A DNA stretch of 64,000 nt from positions 62,001-126,000 of the forward strand of contig WSYH01000842.1 in assembly GCA_036426205.1 (NCBI GenBank). The letters are read 5' to 3'. Shown here in pieces: positions 1 to 10,407 of this stretch. Positions within the stretch are counted from its first letter, which is position 1, and every line of letters starts with the position of its first letter. This DNA comes from Ascaphus truei (Eukaryota > Chordata > Amphibia > Anura > Ascaphidae). The notes under the pieces were generated by a model, which saw only the letters and a program-made list of their open reading frames with translations, ran no database searches and had not been told where the DNA came from. The translations under genes and the position numbers were made by a program.

Positions 1-9
1 TATCAATAT

Positions 10-290
10 TACATTTCTATGCCAAGGAGCAGCTCAGCGAGTAAAGACAAGGCCTCTGTAACAATAGCACTGAGTTTGCAGCAGGGGAACCTGGCTCTAT
101 TCCCGGCACCAGCTCCTTGTGACCTTGGGCAAGTCACGTTATCATCCTGCGCCTCAGTCACCAAAATAGAGTGTAAGCTCTCAGGGGCAGGGACTGTCTG
201 TAAGGTTCCTAGGTTCTGCGTACTGCGCGCAGTGCTGTAACTGTGAGAAAAGTGCTATATGAAATAGTTATTATTATTAAGGTGCTATGC
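10..290 (+). mobile_element. CORE-SINE (MIR-like), near full length
   Basis: The head has an A-box-like ggagcagctcagcgagtaaa and a B-box-like region near 85-110. The core reads tgaccttgggcaagtcacgt, the classic CORE-SINE block. The tail runs gtaagctctcaggggcaggg and ends in a tta repeat (tatgaaatagttattattat). L2-type tail. Confidence 0.85.
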
Positions 291-554
291 TTGATGAGTA
301 ACCATGAATACGCTGCATCTTATGATTGGGAAGACTAAATCTAATAATAAACAGTAAACAATAAATAGTGCTGTTTTGTGTTTGATCCAGCGCTGCAATG
401 TATGCAGCGGTAAAGATAGAATTGTCGAGATACAAGTCTGATCTGCAGAGCTTACAATCGAACGCCTGGTTTCTGAGACACTGGGAGAAAGAGGGCCATA
501 CAGCAAGGCCCCGCTTTTCGGCGATCCGCTGATACGCCGGTACCGAGAAGGGGG

Positions 555-712
555 TCGCCATGCCTGCGCATGCGCAGAACGGGGATATCCGAGGTCGCGC
601 ATGCGCAGAACAGGTGATTGCCGAGGGTGCGCACGCGCAGAAGGGGGAATGACCAGTTTGCGCATGCGCACATGCTGAAAATCGCCGGTTCCGCTTTCCG
701 GCGATTTTCGCT
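555..712. promoter_or_regulatory. Cluster of four NRF1-like sites plus a hairpin
   Basis: tgcgcatgcgca occurs perfectly at 565-576 and 659-670, with close variants at 596-607 and 628-639 (31-32 bp spacing). A perfect 12 bp inverted repeat (gaaaatcgccgg / ccggcgattttc) follows at 677-688 and 698-709. The sites match the known NRF1 consensus. Whether they are bound, or are just a CpG-rich repeat, cannot be told from sequence. It is intronic in VPS13C. Confidence 0.45.
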
Positions 713-764
713 GTGCGGCGGGCCCTTAGAACGGAACCCACCGCATGCCCGGGGCCCTCCTGTA

Positions 765-910
765 TCTGCTATATGGTGCTATGCCAACAAGGCACCTTCT
801 TCTCAAATGTCAGCCTTGCAAAGGTCACAAAGAGCTGGTGGTGGTATTCGAACCTGCTTCAACTGAGGCGATAAATCTCTATCCCGCACCTTCTGCGGCA
901 GGTTGGGGTT
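765..910 (-). mobile_element. CORE-SINE fragment, reverse orientation
   Basis: Contains ttgcaaaggtcacaaagagc (reverse core) and a B-box-like ggtattcgaacctgc. Confidence 0.6.
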
Positions 911-1025
911 ATAAAGACAATACCCATCCCCGTGATTAGTTACCTCCCTTGTGGTGTGTGTTTAAGGGACCTGATGCTCTATATCATGTTACTACAATAA
1001 CATCCTCCTTCTGGGTTCCCTCCAG

Positions 1026-1193
1026 GCCGTTTTCATTGTGGGAGAGGAGGTTTTCAGCTTCCACATGTCTCTGTACCCAGACGCCACAGAGGCAGCTGCC
1101 TACACGGACATGTCCAAGGTGGACGGCAAGATGTCGCTCAAAGTGGGCTGCATTCACATTGTGTATCTACACAAATTTCTCCTGTCTCTTCTG
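1026..1193 (+). CDS. VPS13C: VPS13C exon (RBG rod, first exon in window)
   Basis: 168 nt, 56 codons, phase 0 to 0. The acceptor is ccctccag and the donor gtgcgt. The peptide contains GEEVFSFHMSLYPDATE and KVGCIHIVYLHKFLLSLL, a hallmark of the VPS13A/C rod. The first codon in the exon is GCC, and no start codon is expected this far into the protein. Upstream exons are outside the window. Confidence 0.92.
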
Positions 1194-1778
1194 GTGCGTA
1201 TCTCCTTCACTTCGACACAGTATCTGCCCTACGACCAAGGTGGCCAACGCTGGGATCATACGAACCAACGTGGGAAAGTTGGGGGAAAAATTAGAACGAT
1301 GTCCTTGTAGGGTTCCTTTTGAAAGATAAATATGGACCATCCTCAATGTGTAGCCCCCATTATATCCGCACAGAGAGTCTGACATATTTTCTAAGTGATG
1401 CTACCATTCATGTAGAAGGGCCGAAAGATGTCTTAGAGGATGTCATGAGGGCGGCGGTCAGTGGCCGTCACGAGGGCAGGAGTCAGTGGGCGTCCTTGAG
1501 GCCAGGAGCCAGTGGGCATCACGAGGGTGGTCACACTGGTGGCACCTCTGACCTCCCCTTTCTGTTCTCGGGAAACTTTGAATGTGATGGAAATGGGACA
1601 TGTCTCCTTTTTTGGACCTGACGTCGGGGGCGGCGTTTTGACCATGTGATCACTACACAAGAAGTGCCAGAAGGTCTGTGACACTTTGGTGCAACAGACT
1701 TTCCGGCACTGTAACGGTTAATATTCTGGGGTGAGAGAGAGGTTTTCATTTCCATCGGTTTTAATATCTCCCTCTCAG
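1194..1778. other. Intron with short imperfect repeats
   Basis: A few imperfect units of gtcagtgggcatcacgaggg type at 1440-1530. Otherwise nothing recognised. Confidence 0.6.
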
Positions 1779-2083
1779 AACTTCCTGAATAATTTCCAAG
1801 CGGCCAAGGAGGCCTTAAGCACTGCGACGGCCCAGGCGGCAGAGAAGGCTGCGTCCAGCATGAAAGACTTTGCTCAGAAGAGCTTCCGCCTTTCCATGGA
1901 CATTGACCTGAAGGCCCCCGTCATCATCATCCCGCAGTCCTCCATATCCACCAACGCCATCATAGCAGATCTGGGTTTGATTCGGGTCCAGAACAGGTTC
2001 TCCTTGGTTCCCGGAGTGAGCTGTCCCCTTCCACCAGTCATCGACAAGATGGACATCCAACTGACACAGCTACAGTTATCAAG
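1779..2083 (+). CDS. VPS13C: VPS13C exon (RBG rod)
   Basis: 305 nt, phase 0 to 2. Acceptor ccctctcag, donor gtatgg. It encodes a helix-rich start (NFQAAKEALSTATAQAAEKA) followed by the conserved beta block DLKAPVIIIPQSSIS and IADLGLIRVQNRFSL, ending PPVIDKMDIQLTQLQLSR. The alternation of hydrophobic strands fits an RBG module. Confidence 0.95.
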
Positions 2084-2184
2084 GTATGGCCAGATCACTG
2101 ATGTCCTGCTTCCAAACACTTCTAATCATCCGGTCTGTGCAACAATGCGAGACACTGAGCAACGTCAAGTATTTGGTTACTTTA

Positions 2185-2830
2185 CACTCTACATTGTAGA
2201 CAGCAGGCTTAGCAATAGTGTCCAAAGTCATGCAGTGCCTGCAAACGGGCAATGGATGGAAAGGAAGTAAACACAATTATGCCCCTTTACAAAGCATTAG
2301 TAAGACCTCACCTTAAATATGGAGTACAATTTTGGGCACCAATCCTAAGAAAATACATTATGGAACTAGAGAGAGTGCAGAGAAGAGCCACCAAATTAAT
2401 AAAAGGGATGGACAATCTAACTTATGAGGAGAGGCTAGCTAAATTAGATTTATTTACATTAGAAAAGAGGCGTCTAAGAGGAGACATGATAACTATATAC
2501 AAATATATTCGGGGACAATACAAGGGGCTTTTAGAAGAACTATTCATCCCACGGGCAGTACAAAGGACTCGGGACCATCCCTTAAGGTTGGAGGAAAGGA
2601 AATTTCACCAGCAACAAAGGAAAGGATTCTTTACAGTAAGGGCAGTTACAGTGTGGGATTCATTACCCATGGATACTGTGATGACAGATACAATAGATTT
2701 GTTCAAAAAAAGGTTGGACATCGTTTTAGAAAGGAAAGGTATACAGGGATATACCAAATAAGTAAACATGGGAAGGATGTTAATTCAGGGATTAATTCGA
2801 TTCGATAGTGTGTTTATGTATATAGGGTAC
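2185..2830 (+). mobile_element. Non-LTR retrotransposon (LINE) 3' fragment
   Basis: An open frame at 2252-2761 encodes the C-terminal tail typical of Jockey/L2/CR1-type reverse transcriptases: LYKALVRPHLKYGVQFWAP, LERVQRRATKLIKGM, TLEKRRLRGDMI and FFTVRAVTVWDSLP. The catalytic RT core is absent, so the copy is 5'-truncated, the usual state for such elements. The same family occurs at about 33690-36640 and 21243-21545. It lies in the intron after the exon ending at 2083. Confidence 0.85.
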
Positions 2831-2859
2831 GAGGGCTTGAGTTCAGTCACAACACAACA

Positions 2860-2985
2860 CAACATGTGTAAGGGCTTACACACAATCACAATAACATGTG
2901 TAAGAGCTTACACACAATAACATACTGTAACATGTGTAAGGCCTTACACACAGTCACAACACAACATGTGTAAGGGTTTCTACAG
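2860..2985. repeat. Minisatellite of short palindromes
   Basis: About four imperfect units of roughly 35 bp, each containing a dyad of the form tgtgtaagNNcttacaca. The copy at 2933-2950 is a perfect 18 bp palindrome. The array follows the LINE 3' end. Confidence 0.8.
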
Positions 2986-3095
2986 ATGTCAGAATTGGGA
3001 AAACCAATTAGATAAACAATGTTTGGTAGCTAGTAAAATAAGTCAGCCAAGACCATGCTTGTTTTCAAAGCAGGGGATATTAAACGTAAACCAAT

Positions 3096-3100
3096 GTGTG

Positions 3101-3135
<35 letters not shown>

Positions 3136-3200
3136 CTGTGTGTGTGTGTGTGTGTGTGTGTTGTGTGGTGTGATGTGTGTTTTGTGTTGTGTGGTGGTGT
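3096..3200. repeat. (TG)n microsatellite
   Basis: A nearly pure run of tg/tgtc repeats followed by T-rich sequence to about 3260. It gives short meaningless cysteine-valine frames. Confidence 0.95.
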
Positions 3201-3446
3201 GTATATCTATATTCTATATCTTTATTTATTTTTTAATTTTTTATTTATATATTTTCTTCAGTTTTGACTACTCCTTTCTATAATGGGATGTATCAATTCT
3301 GGGAGATGAGTATCAATTCTGGGAGATGAGGATTTTTTTAAATTAATTTTTTTAGACCCATCTTCACCCCCTTCTCACAGCCCTCCAAGTCAGAACCGCA
3401 GTGGTGCTCCCTCTGACCGTGACACAGAGTTCCTGTTTCTTTCCAG

Positions 3447-3594
3447 GTCCATTCTACAGAGCGGTTCTGCCCAGCCAGAGCTGAATATTCTGCAGCCCGT
3501 CAACCTGCTGGTTTCCGTGCAGAGAAACCTCTCGGCGGCCTGGTATTCGCAGATCCCAGCCATGGAAATCGTGGGAGACTTGAAGCCCATGCAG
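3447..3594 (+). CDS. VPS13C: VPS13C exon
   Basis: 148 nt, phase 2 to 0; the first G completes AG|G (Arg). Acceptor ttctttccag, donor gtagga. The peptide includes NILQPVNLLVSVQRNLSAAW and MEIVGDLKPMQ, the conserved end of an RBG module in VPS13A/C. Confidence 0.95.
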
Positions 3595-3798
3595 GTAGGA
3601 TTCCACCGCAGGTGGGAGAGCCAACGCCTCCGCAGTACAAACGCAATATAAATACACATGTACGAGGAGTATCTCAATCGATTTTAACATGATGCCGCCT
3701 TTCCCGTCACTGGGCGTGCCTCTGTTAAAGGACGTCGTTGATTAACCCTTGTGTACGTCTTTCTGTGATGAAGTGAAGCTTTGCGTTGATGTTTGTAG

Positions 3799-3952
3799 AT
3801 TGCGTTGAGCCAGGATGACCTTACCGTCCTGATGAGTGTCCTCTTGGAGAATCTGGCCGAGTCGCCGTCACTGCCAAGCGCCGGCCTAACCTCCGATGCT
3901 GTTGAGAGGGTTAAAAAGGAGACGCTTCGGAACGAGTCTGCCCAGTTGAAAG
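3799..3952 (+). CDS. VPS13C: VPS13C exon
   Basis: 154 nt, phase 0 to 1. Acceptor gtttgtag, donor gtagca. It encodes IALSQDDLTVLMSVLLENLA followed by a low-conservation linker rich in Ser, Glu and Lys. The linker probably forms a loop between beta modules. Confidence 0.92.
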
Positions 3953-4159
3953 GTAGCAGATGATCTCATGTGAAAGGGCCGTGTGGGGATAATGATCTGT
4001 ACCACCTTCTCCCTTCTTTCCTAGTTCGGTCTACAGCTAAAACCTGCCCTTACTCTTTCTCACCTTGACTACTGCAACCTTCTTGTAACTGTCTCCAGCA
4101 ATCACCTGAAAGTGCTTCATTTAGACTCTTCACCCACAGCCCCCCCCCCTCTTTAAATG

Positions 4160-4502
4160 AGCAGATGGTCCCCCCAAAAAACATTTTACGTAGGTTAGGA
4201 AGCCGAGGGTCCCCGGAGTTGAGCCGTGTTGATTTCAGCACCCGCTGCTCTGCGAGATACTTGTCTCCGTAGGAGGTGTCGGTAACCATTTTAAATGTCC
4301 CGGTCACGCTGGCCAATGCGAAGCCGCAAGGGATGATGTTGCAGCTTCCTGCTTTAAGTCCGCCATTTCGATAGCCCCTTCTCAGCCCAGCCGGAGATGC
4401 TACATGTGCCGCCTACGGACGTCAGCATCTCGGCAAGCAGGGGGTCCTCGGAGCTGAAATTAACGCGGTTCAACTCCGGAGACCCCCTGCATCCGTCCTA
4501 TA
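4160..4502. mobile_element. Foldback/MITE-like repeat, family 2
   Basis: The sequence is bounded by inverted versions of a motif like gggtccccggagctgaa and ggttcaactccggagacccc. Internally it has a block with aagccgcaagg near the middle. The same modules (ccaataggaagccg, phrases of ggggtctccggagc) recur near 14320-14760, 16540-16800 and 46230-46575. No transposase is visible, so this is non-autonomous. Confidence 0.6.
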
Positions 4503-4503
4503 A

Positions 4504-4690
4504 CTGCTTCAGCACAGGTGGCTCAGTCAGTGGCTCAGTTGAAGCACCTGATTCAGCACAGGTCGCTCAATCAGTGGCTCAGTCTCCAACTGATTCACTG
4601 AGTGGCCTGTGCTGAAGCTGGGATATACTGGAAATCCGACATGGTTGGGGGGTGGGGGGTCTGGGGGACTGGAGTTGAGAGCCCTGATTT
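4504..4690. mobile_element. hAT-like foldback MITE, family 1, degraded copy
   Basis: It contains the family's internal palindrome (cttcagcacaggtggctca and its inverse tgctgaagctgggatat) and one terminal half, ggactggagttgagag. The 5' terminus is not intact. Better copies with target-site duplications are at 42150-42469 and 53844-54340. Confidence 0.7.
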
Positions 4691-4759
4691 GGTGATGGAT
4701 GATGCCGAAGTGTCCTGTGTTTGTAGTGGGATAGTCATGGACATGATGGGTTTTTGCAG

Positions 4760-4878
4760 ACAGAGAAGCTGCCGCCTCGGGGGGCAGCACAGGAGCGGAG
4801 GAGCCCGCCGTAACCCTGAAGTTCGATTTCCACTTTGAATCCCTCTCTATTGTACTGTACAGGAACGACAGCAGTAAG
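4760..4878 (+). CDS. VPS13C: VPS13C exon
   Basis: 119 nt, phase 1 to 0. Acceptor tttttgcag, donor gtgcgt. It starts with a variable Ala/Gly/Ser stretch and ends with the conserved VTLKFDFHFESLSIVLYRND. It ends in phase 0, while the next + strand exon at 10408 needs two bases carried over, so at least one exon is missing from the + strand between them. Confidence 0.94.
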
Positions 4879-5019
4879 GTGCGTGTACATAGCACAGCCG
4901 ACACTATGTACAAGAAGTGAGCGTCTGCTTCTAAAGTGTGCGCCGCGTCTGCATGAATGTCTGCCTGATTCTGTGTATGTGGACATAGAGGATAGGGGTC
5001 TGTATATATAGAGATAGAT

Positions 5020-6870
5020 AAATGTGTGTGTCGCAGGGGGACAGAGACGCAGAGGGGCAGAGATGCAAGGGGGGGGGCAGAGGAGCAGGGGGCGAAGAGA
5101 CGCAGGGACCAGAATGCAAGAACGCAGGGGCAGAGATGCAGAGACGCAGGGGCAGAGATGCAGAGACGCAGGGGCAGAGATGCAGAGACGGGCAGGTGCA
5201 GAGATCGCAGGCAGTATCAGAGGCGGATGGGGGACAGAGAGCAGGGGGCAGAGATGCAGGGCCCAAGATGCAGCAGGGGCAAAGATGGCAGGGGACAGAG
5301 ATGCAGGGGCAGAGATGCAGGGGGGCGAGGTAAGAGATTGCATAGGGCAAGATGCAAGGGGGACAGAGAGAGAGGGCAGAGATGCAGGAAGGAGCAGAGA
5401 GCAGAGATGCGAGGGCAAGAGATGGGACGAATGCAGGGGGCAGATAGATGCAGAGTATGCAGAGGGGCAAGAAGATGCAGAGGGGCAAGATGTCAGGGGG
5501 AACAGAGTCAGAGGGGTCAGAGATGAGGCCAAAGGGGCCAGAGATCAGGGCAGAGATGCCAGAGGGGGGCAGAGATGCGAGGGCAGGGGCAGAGAGCAGG
5601 GGCAGAGATGCAGGGGGACAGAGATGCAGAGGGGCAGAGATGCAGGGGCAGAGATGCAGGGGCAAAGATGCAGGGGCAGAGATGCAGGGGGACAGAGATG
5701 CAGAGGGGCAGAGATGGCAGAGATGCAGTAGGACAGAGATGCACGAGGGCAGAGATGACAGGGGGACAGAGATGCAGCGGCAGAGCTGAGAGGGGCAGAG
5801 AGCAGAGCTGCAGAGGGTGGACAGAAGATGCAGGGGCAGAGATGAGCAGGGGGGGACAGAGTATGCAGAGGGAGAGACGGCAGAGGGCAGTAGATGTCAG
5901 AGGGGCAGAGATGCAGGGGGACAGAGATGCAGAGGGACAGAGATGCAGAGGGGCAGAGATGCAGAGGGGCAGAGATGCAGAGGGGCAGAGATGCAGAGGG
6001 GCAGAGATGCAGAGGGACAGAGATGCAGGGGCAGAGATGCAGGGGGACAGAGATGCAGAGATGCAGAGATGCAGAGATGCAGAGATGCAGAGATGCAGAG
6101 GGCAGAGATGCAGGGGCAGAGATGCAGGGGGACAGAGATGCAGAGGGGCAGAGATGCAGAGGGACAGAGATGGCAGAGGCAGTGAGGGGCAGAAGATGGC
6201 AGAGGGGCAGAGATGCAGGGGGACAGAGACGCAGGGGGACAGAGATGCAGAGGGCAGAGAGCGAGGGGCAAGAGATGGCCAGGGGGACAGCGAGAGGGGG
6301 GCAGAGATGCAGAGGGGACCAGAGCAGGTTGCAGCGGATGACAGTAGATGCAAGAGGGGACAGAGAGCAGGGGCAGATGGCAGTGCGCCAGAGATGCAGA
6401 GGAGGGCAGAGATCGTGGCAGATGCAGGGGCAAGATGCAGACGAATGCAGGGGGACAGAGATGCCAGAGGGCAGAGATTGCGAGAGATGCAGAGGGGACC
6501 GAGATGGCGAGAGAGATGCAGGGGAGAGGAGCAGGGACGCAGAGATGAGAGATGCCAAGCAGACGAGCAGAGGCAGAGATGAGGGGCAGAGATGCAGAGA
6601 TGGACAGAGATGCTAGGGGCAGATGATTGGCAGGAGATGCAGAGATGCAGAGATGCAGGGGCAGAGCAGAGGGCAGAGAGCAGAGCAGGGCAGGGGCGAG
6701 AGGATGAAGCGAGGGGCAGAAGACTGCAGAGGCTGGAGGGCAGGGGAGAGGGGAATGCGAGCCAGAGGGCGAGGCAGGAGATGCAAGAGATGCACGGGGC
6801 AGATAGATGCAGGTGGGCAGAGATGCAGAGGGCAGAGATGCATGAGGCACAGGGTCAGGGCAGAGGAGCA
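5020..6870. repeat. Large G/A-rich minisatellite (about 1.85 kb)
   Basis: Degenerate tandem repeats of a 12-18 bp unit close to ggggcagagatgcaga, interrupted by many small indels. The repeat lacks stops in several frames, so long frames appear on both strands (Leu/Ser/Pro/Cys-rich on the -, Arg/Gly/Gln-rich on the +). None is a gene. It begins about 140 bp after the donor at 4878. Short remnants of the same unit occur at 9600-9720. Confidence 0.95.
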
Positions 6871-6905
6871 TGACGACAGTGTATGGGTTCCGTTAGTTAC
6901 CCTAC

Positions 6906-7091
6906 CCTGGATGGTGGCCTTGGTGACCTATGTCCCGGAGGTCAGCCAGGGTGCAGGGTCTGGAGATGGGGGGGATGCGGTCCATGGACCCGCTGTGTTG
7001 CTGAAACATTCGCTCCGGGAGGTGAGAACGACGCAAGCCTCATCTCCCCCAGCCGCAGGGGTACATGCGCAGCCACGAAGAGTTCTGCAAC
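6906..7091 (-). pseudogene. VPS13C: Probable VPS13C exon on the wrong strand, frameshifted
   Basis: Read on the - strand, a pyrimidine-rich tract ending gtgtccag precedes VAELFVAAH and LRLGEMRL. After a one-base frameshift comes ERMFQQHSGSMD, then CTLADLRD. Family knowledge: the VPS13C exon expected between 4878 and 10408 has the pattern LGxLRL..., MF..GSM..., CTLDDLR. The start phase (0) fits the donor at 4878. The 3' border is uncertain (donor ggtagg near 6905), and a second frame slip lies before it. A rival + strand frame (GYMRSHEEFCNLDT, about 7060-7113) is less convincing. If right, this interval is inverted relative to the gene. Confidence 0.6.
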
Positions 7092-7109
7092 CTGGACACG
7101 CGAAGGAGG

Positions 7110-7830
7110 AAACGGTGACGGGACGAGGGGAGAAACCAGGCGAGGGGGGGGGGAGAGAAGCCCAAGAAGCGGCGGCGGGAGGGGGGAGGGGAGGAGGAAC
7201 CAGTTGAGGGGGCGGAGAGAGAGAGCCTAGCAAGGCGAGAGAGAAGGGGGTGAGAAGACAAAACAACACCAGCGAGGGGGGGGAAGAGAGTCTAGCAAGC
7301 GCGAGGGGCGGGAAAGAAACCAGTGATGGGGGGGGGGGGAAAAGAGAGCCTAGCAAGGCGAGTGGAGGGGAAGAAGAAACCAGGAGGGGGGGGGAACGAG
7401 AAGGCTGCAAGCGCTGGGGGGAGGGGAGAAACCAGGGGTGGAGTGAGCCAATTGCCCGAGCTATCTGAAGCTCCGGACTTTTCGGGCCGTGGCGCGTGGG
7501 GCGACTAGCATGGCTATGGGCCGGCCGGGGGGTTTTCCGCGGTAGGAGGAGGTTGGTGTCGCTGAGGGGACGGGGCTGAATCGATGGGGGAGAGGGTGTG
7601 AGCGGAGGGGGGGGGATGGCGGGGGGAAGGAGCCTAGCAAGACGGGGGAGGGGAGAGAACCAGCGAGGGGCGGGGAGAGAGCCTAGCGAGGGTGAGGAGG
7701 GGAGAAACCGGAGGGTGGGGAAGAGGAGAGCCTAGCAAGCGAGAGGGGAGGGGAGAAACCAGCGAGGGGGGGGAAGAGAGCCTAGCAAGCGCGAGGGGGA
7801 GAAGAAACCAGTGTGGAGCTTTTAGGATGG
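7110..7830. repeat. G-rich purine minisatellite
   Basis: Irregular tandem units of roughly 33-45 bp around agagcctagcaagcgagag plus gaaaccagcgaggggggg, with frequent homopolymer-length changes. A non-repeat island lies at about 7440-7610. The overlapping frames have no coding character. Confidence 0.85.
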
Positions 7831-7894
7831 GGATGGGGGAGGGGGAGAGCCAGAAAACACTCACTCCCTGTATAATACAGTATAATCCTACACG

Positions 7895-8222
7895 TTGTGT
7901 GTGTGTAAATATTATATATATATATATTATATATAGAGAGAGAGAGAGGGAAAGAGAAAGGACAGACACACACGACGAGCGAGCGGAGAGAAAACAAAAG
8001 ACCCACCGCGGGAGCGGACATTACACAACCAGACGTCAAAGGTAGAGTGAGACACACAGAGAGAGAGAGAGAGAAACAGAGACACAACAACAGAGGAGGA
8101 GGAGAGGAGTCGAGACAGAGAGAGACACACCACACACCAAACACGAGGAGGAGCGAGCAGCGATCTATCTATCTTATATATATATATATATTATACACAC
8201 ACACAGCACCACACACACAACA
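7895..8222. repeat. Compound AT / GA / CA simple-sequence tract
   Basis: Runs of (ta)n at 7912-7935 and 8177-8192, (ga)n at 7935-7960 and 8057-8075, and several ca-rich stretches. No gene evidence. Confidence 0.85.
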
Positions 8223-8223
8223 A

Positions 8224-9490
8224 CACAAACAGGTGTCGGATTTAATTAGGTCTTCTCGAGAACAGAATGACCGTCGCGCTGTGAAACCTAATAACCCTTT
8301 TCCGCGAACGCTTCACTACCCGGCAAGCCACGTGACTCCATCATACCGCGGCTCAGCCTGGTACCTGCAGCGCTATCTCTGAGCCGGGTAGTCAGGGGGC
8401 TGTGTATTTTACAAATGGGCCAATGGTTTCATATAGAAGGTTTGCAGGCACTCAGCATCCCTGTCCCAAAGAGCTTACATTCTTTGTAATGCCTGAGGCA
8501 CAGGGACATAAAGGCACTTACACAAGGTCGCAGGGACATAAAGGCACTTACACAAGTTCGCAGGGACATAAAGGCACTTGCACAAGGTCGCAGGGACATA
8601 AAGGCTGCAAGTGCCCCTTTATGTCCTGTGCACCTTGTGCAAGTGCCTTTTGTCCCTGCAACCTTGTGCAAGTGCCTTTATGTCCCCTGCGAAGCCATTG
8701 TCAAGTGCTTTATATTCCTGCGAACTTGTGTAAATGCCTTTAGGTCCCTGCGACCTTGTTAAGGTGCCTTTATGGTCCCTGTGCCTCAGCATCGTACAAG
8801 AATGTAACTTCTTTGGACAGGGATGCTGAGTCCTTCAAACCTTCTATATGAAACCATTGGCCCATTTGTAAAATACACAGCCCCCCTGACTACCCGCTCG
8901 AGATAGCGCTGCAGGTTACCAGGCTGAGAGCCGCGGTATGATGGAGTCACGGGCTTGCCGGAAGTGAAGCGTGTCGCGAAAAAGTGGTTCTATTAGGTTT
9001 CACAGCCGCACGTCATTCTGTTCGCGAAGAAGACCTAATAAATCCCGACACCAGGACCGTGTCCTTCCTGGGACAACAGAGATTAGCCACGGGTATGTAT
9101 GCCGTGTCACTCAATTACTGTAAGTGTCCACACACACAGCCGGTGTCCACGCGTTGTTGTTTGCCACAGGAAATCAGAACGCGCTGCTTTTCCGGTATAA
9201 AGAACGCGGCACTCATTATAATTGGTGATATAAAAGGTGGACTCTCCGCACAGTGGTACATCGGCAGCATTTACAGTTCACGTGTAGCATTTGACAACCC
9301 GGCGTGGGAGTTGCCATGCGGTACAAATATTACTACAGACAAGACGTGAACGTTTGGGCTCTCCTTTTCCAGGCTCCTCGGAGAGTCCAAACAGTGACCT
9401 TTTGTAATGAATATTTGTCACTTTTTAACACGTCCTGGAGTGCCTGTTACTATCTGTCCTAATTGCTAATCTATTTGCAATATGGAGCGG
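8224..9490. repeat. Imperfect palindrome carrying copies of 11290-11950
   Basis: 8231-8490 matches 11698-11940 in direct orientation. 8795-9490 matches 11290-11950 in inverted orientation. The two halves fold around about 8640. The inverted half has many one-base gains and losses relative to the 11.3-11.9 kb copy. The centre holds the 30 bp array listed separately. Confidence 0.85.
8500..8790. repeat. Thirty-bp array derived from a CORE-SINE, both orientations
   Basis: Units of aaggcacttacacaaggtcg plus cagggacat occur in tandem at 8500-8605, then in inverted form at 8610-8790. The unit resembles the CORE-SINE core (aagtgacttgcccaaggtca type), so an internal piece of a SINE appears to have been amplified. 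The same array, direct orientation only, is at 9720-9870. Confidence 0.75.
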
Positions 9491-9719
9491 CTGCTTTTTA
9501 GTTGTTGCCGTGTGTGTAAATGCGCGTGTTGTATAGCGCGTGTGTGTATGCCGTTTGTGTTATGGTCGTGTGTGTATCGCGCGTGTGTAATTGCCGCAGG
9601 TGGACATTGCGCGGGGACAGAGGCGCAGGGGGGACAGATGGAACGAGGCTAATTCAGGGGGACAGAGATTAGGGGGACAGAGACTTCAGGGGACAGAGAT
9701 GCAAGGGGGCGAGATGCAG

Positions 9720-9890
9720 GGTCCTCGCAGGGACATAAAGGCACTTACACAAGGTCGCAGGGACATAAAGGCACTTGCACAAGGTCGCAGGGACATAAAG
9801 GGACTTGCACAAGGTCGCAGGGACATAAAGCTACTTGCACAAGGTCAGTGATATAGTCACTTACACAAGGTCACACTTTGTCCCCAACAG
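9720..9890 (-). mobile_element. CORE-SINE fragment with internally amplified core
   Basis: Four copies of a 30 bp unit containing cttgcacaaggtcgcaggga, followed by a single normal core-like stretch, tcacttacacaaggtcacac. This suggests the array grew out of one SINE. Confidence 0.65.
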
Positions 9891-10079
9891 AGGATATTAA
9901 TGTTATTTTGTCACCTCAGCTTTTGATATAATAGTGATATTCCATATTGCTTTATTTTGCAGGCTGCTCCCTTTCATGGTGAAGGAGGGGGCTGCGTTTG
10001 CCCTCTCCCCTCCAGTCGCTGCAGTTACTGATCTCCGTTATAATGAGTTCTCTTTATGGATGAGTGCTATAAACCTCCT

Positions 10080-10190
10080 GTGAGAGAGGAGTGTGTGCTC
10101 TAGGGAGGTACATCATGCCATGTATGCTGCACTGTGCCTAGAACGCAACAGGCCTAATGAGTCCCTGCGCCAAAGAGCTAACAATCTAAA
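10080..10190 (-). mobile_element. SINE/L2-type 3' tail fragment
   Basis: Contains gagtccctgcgccaaagagc followed by taacaatcta, the inverse of the 'tagattgtaagctc...gggcaggga' type tail common to vertebrate L2-mobilised SINEs. A sister copy is at 11945-12060. Confidence 0.55.
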
Positions 10191-10407
10191 TGTTTTTTTG
10201 TAAACGTTTTGAAGTCAGACGACCTTTTGCCATTTATTGGGGAGCAGTGGGGACCTGGGATGTTGGGGTGCGCCATTGTGATGTCTCAGGGATCCCTTTG
10301 GGACGGGCACCTGTGGCGTGGTGGCCCGTCTCTGGCATGAAATCAACATGGCGCCCTGGGTTCATTCCAAGCCACAGCTTATTAGATGTGTCGTTCTTGT
10401 TTATCAG

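Noticed and set aside
10..120. tRNA gene
   Set aside because: A- and B-box-like motifs are present, but no cloverleaf can be formed, and the CORE block follows directly: a SINE head.
5020..6870. Long Leu/Ser/Pro/Cys-rich and Arg/Gly/Gln-rich frames
   Set aside because: Both strands and several frames are open because the G/A-rich repeat unit contains few stops. No domain or splice structure.
7060..7113. + strand exon reading GYMRSHEEFCNLDT
   Set aside because: A short open stretch with plausible borders, but no family similarity that I recognise, and it overlaps the better - strand VPS13C candidate.
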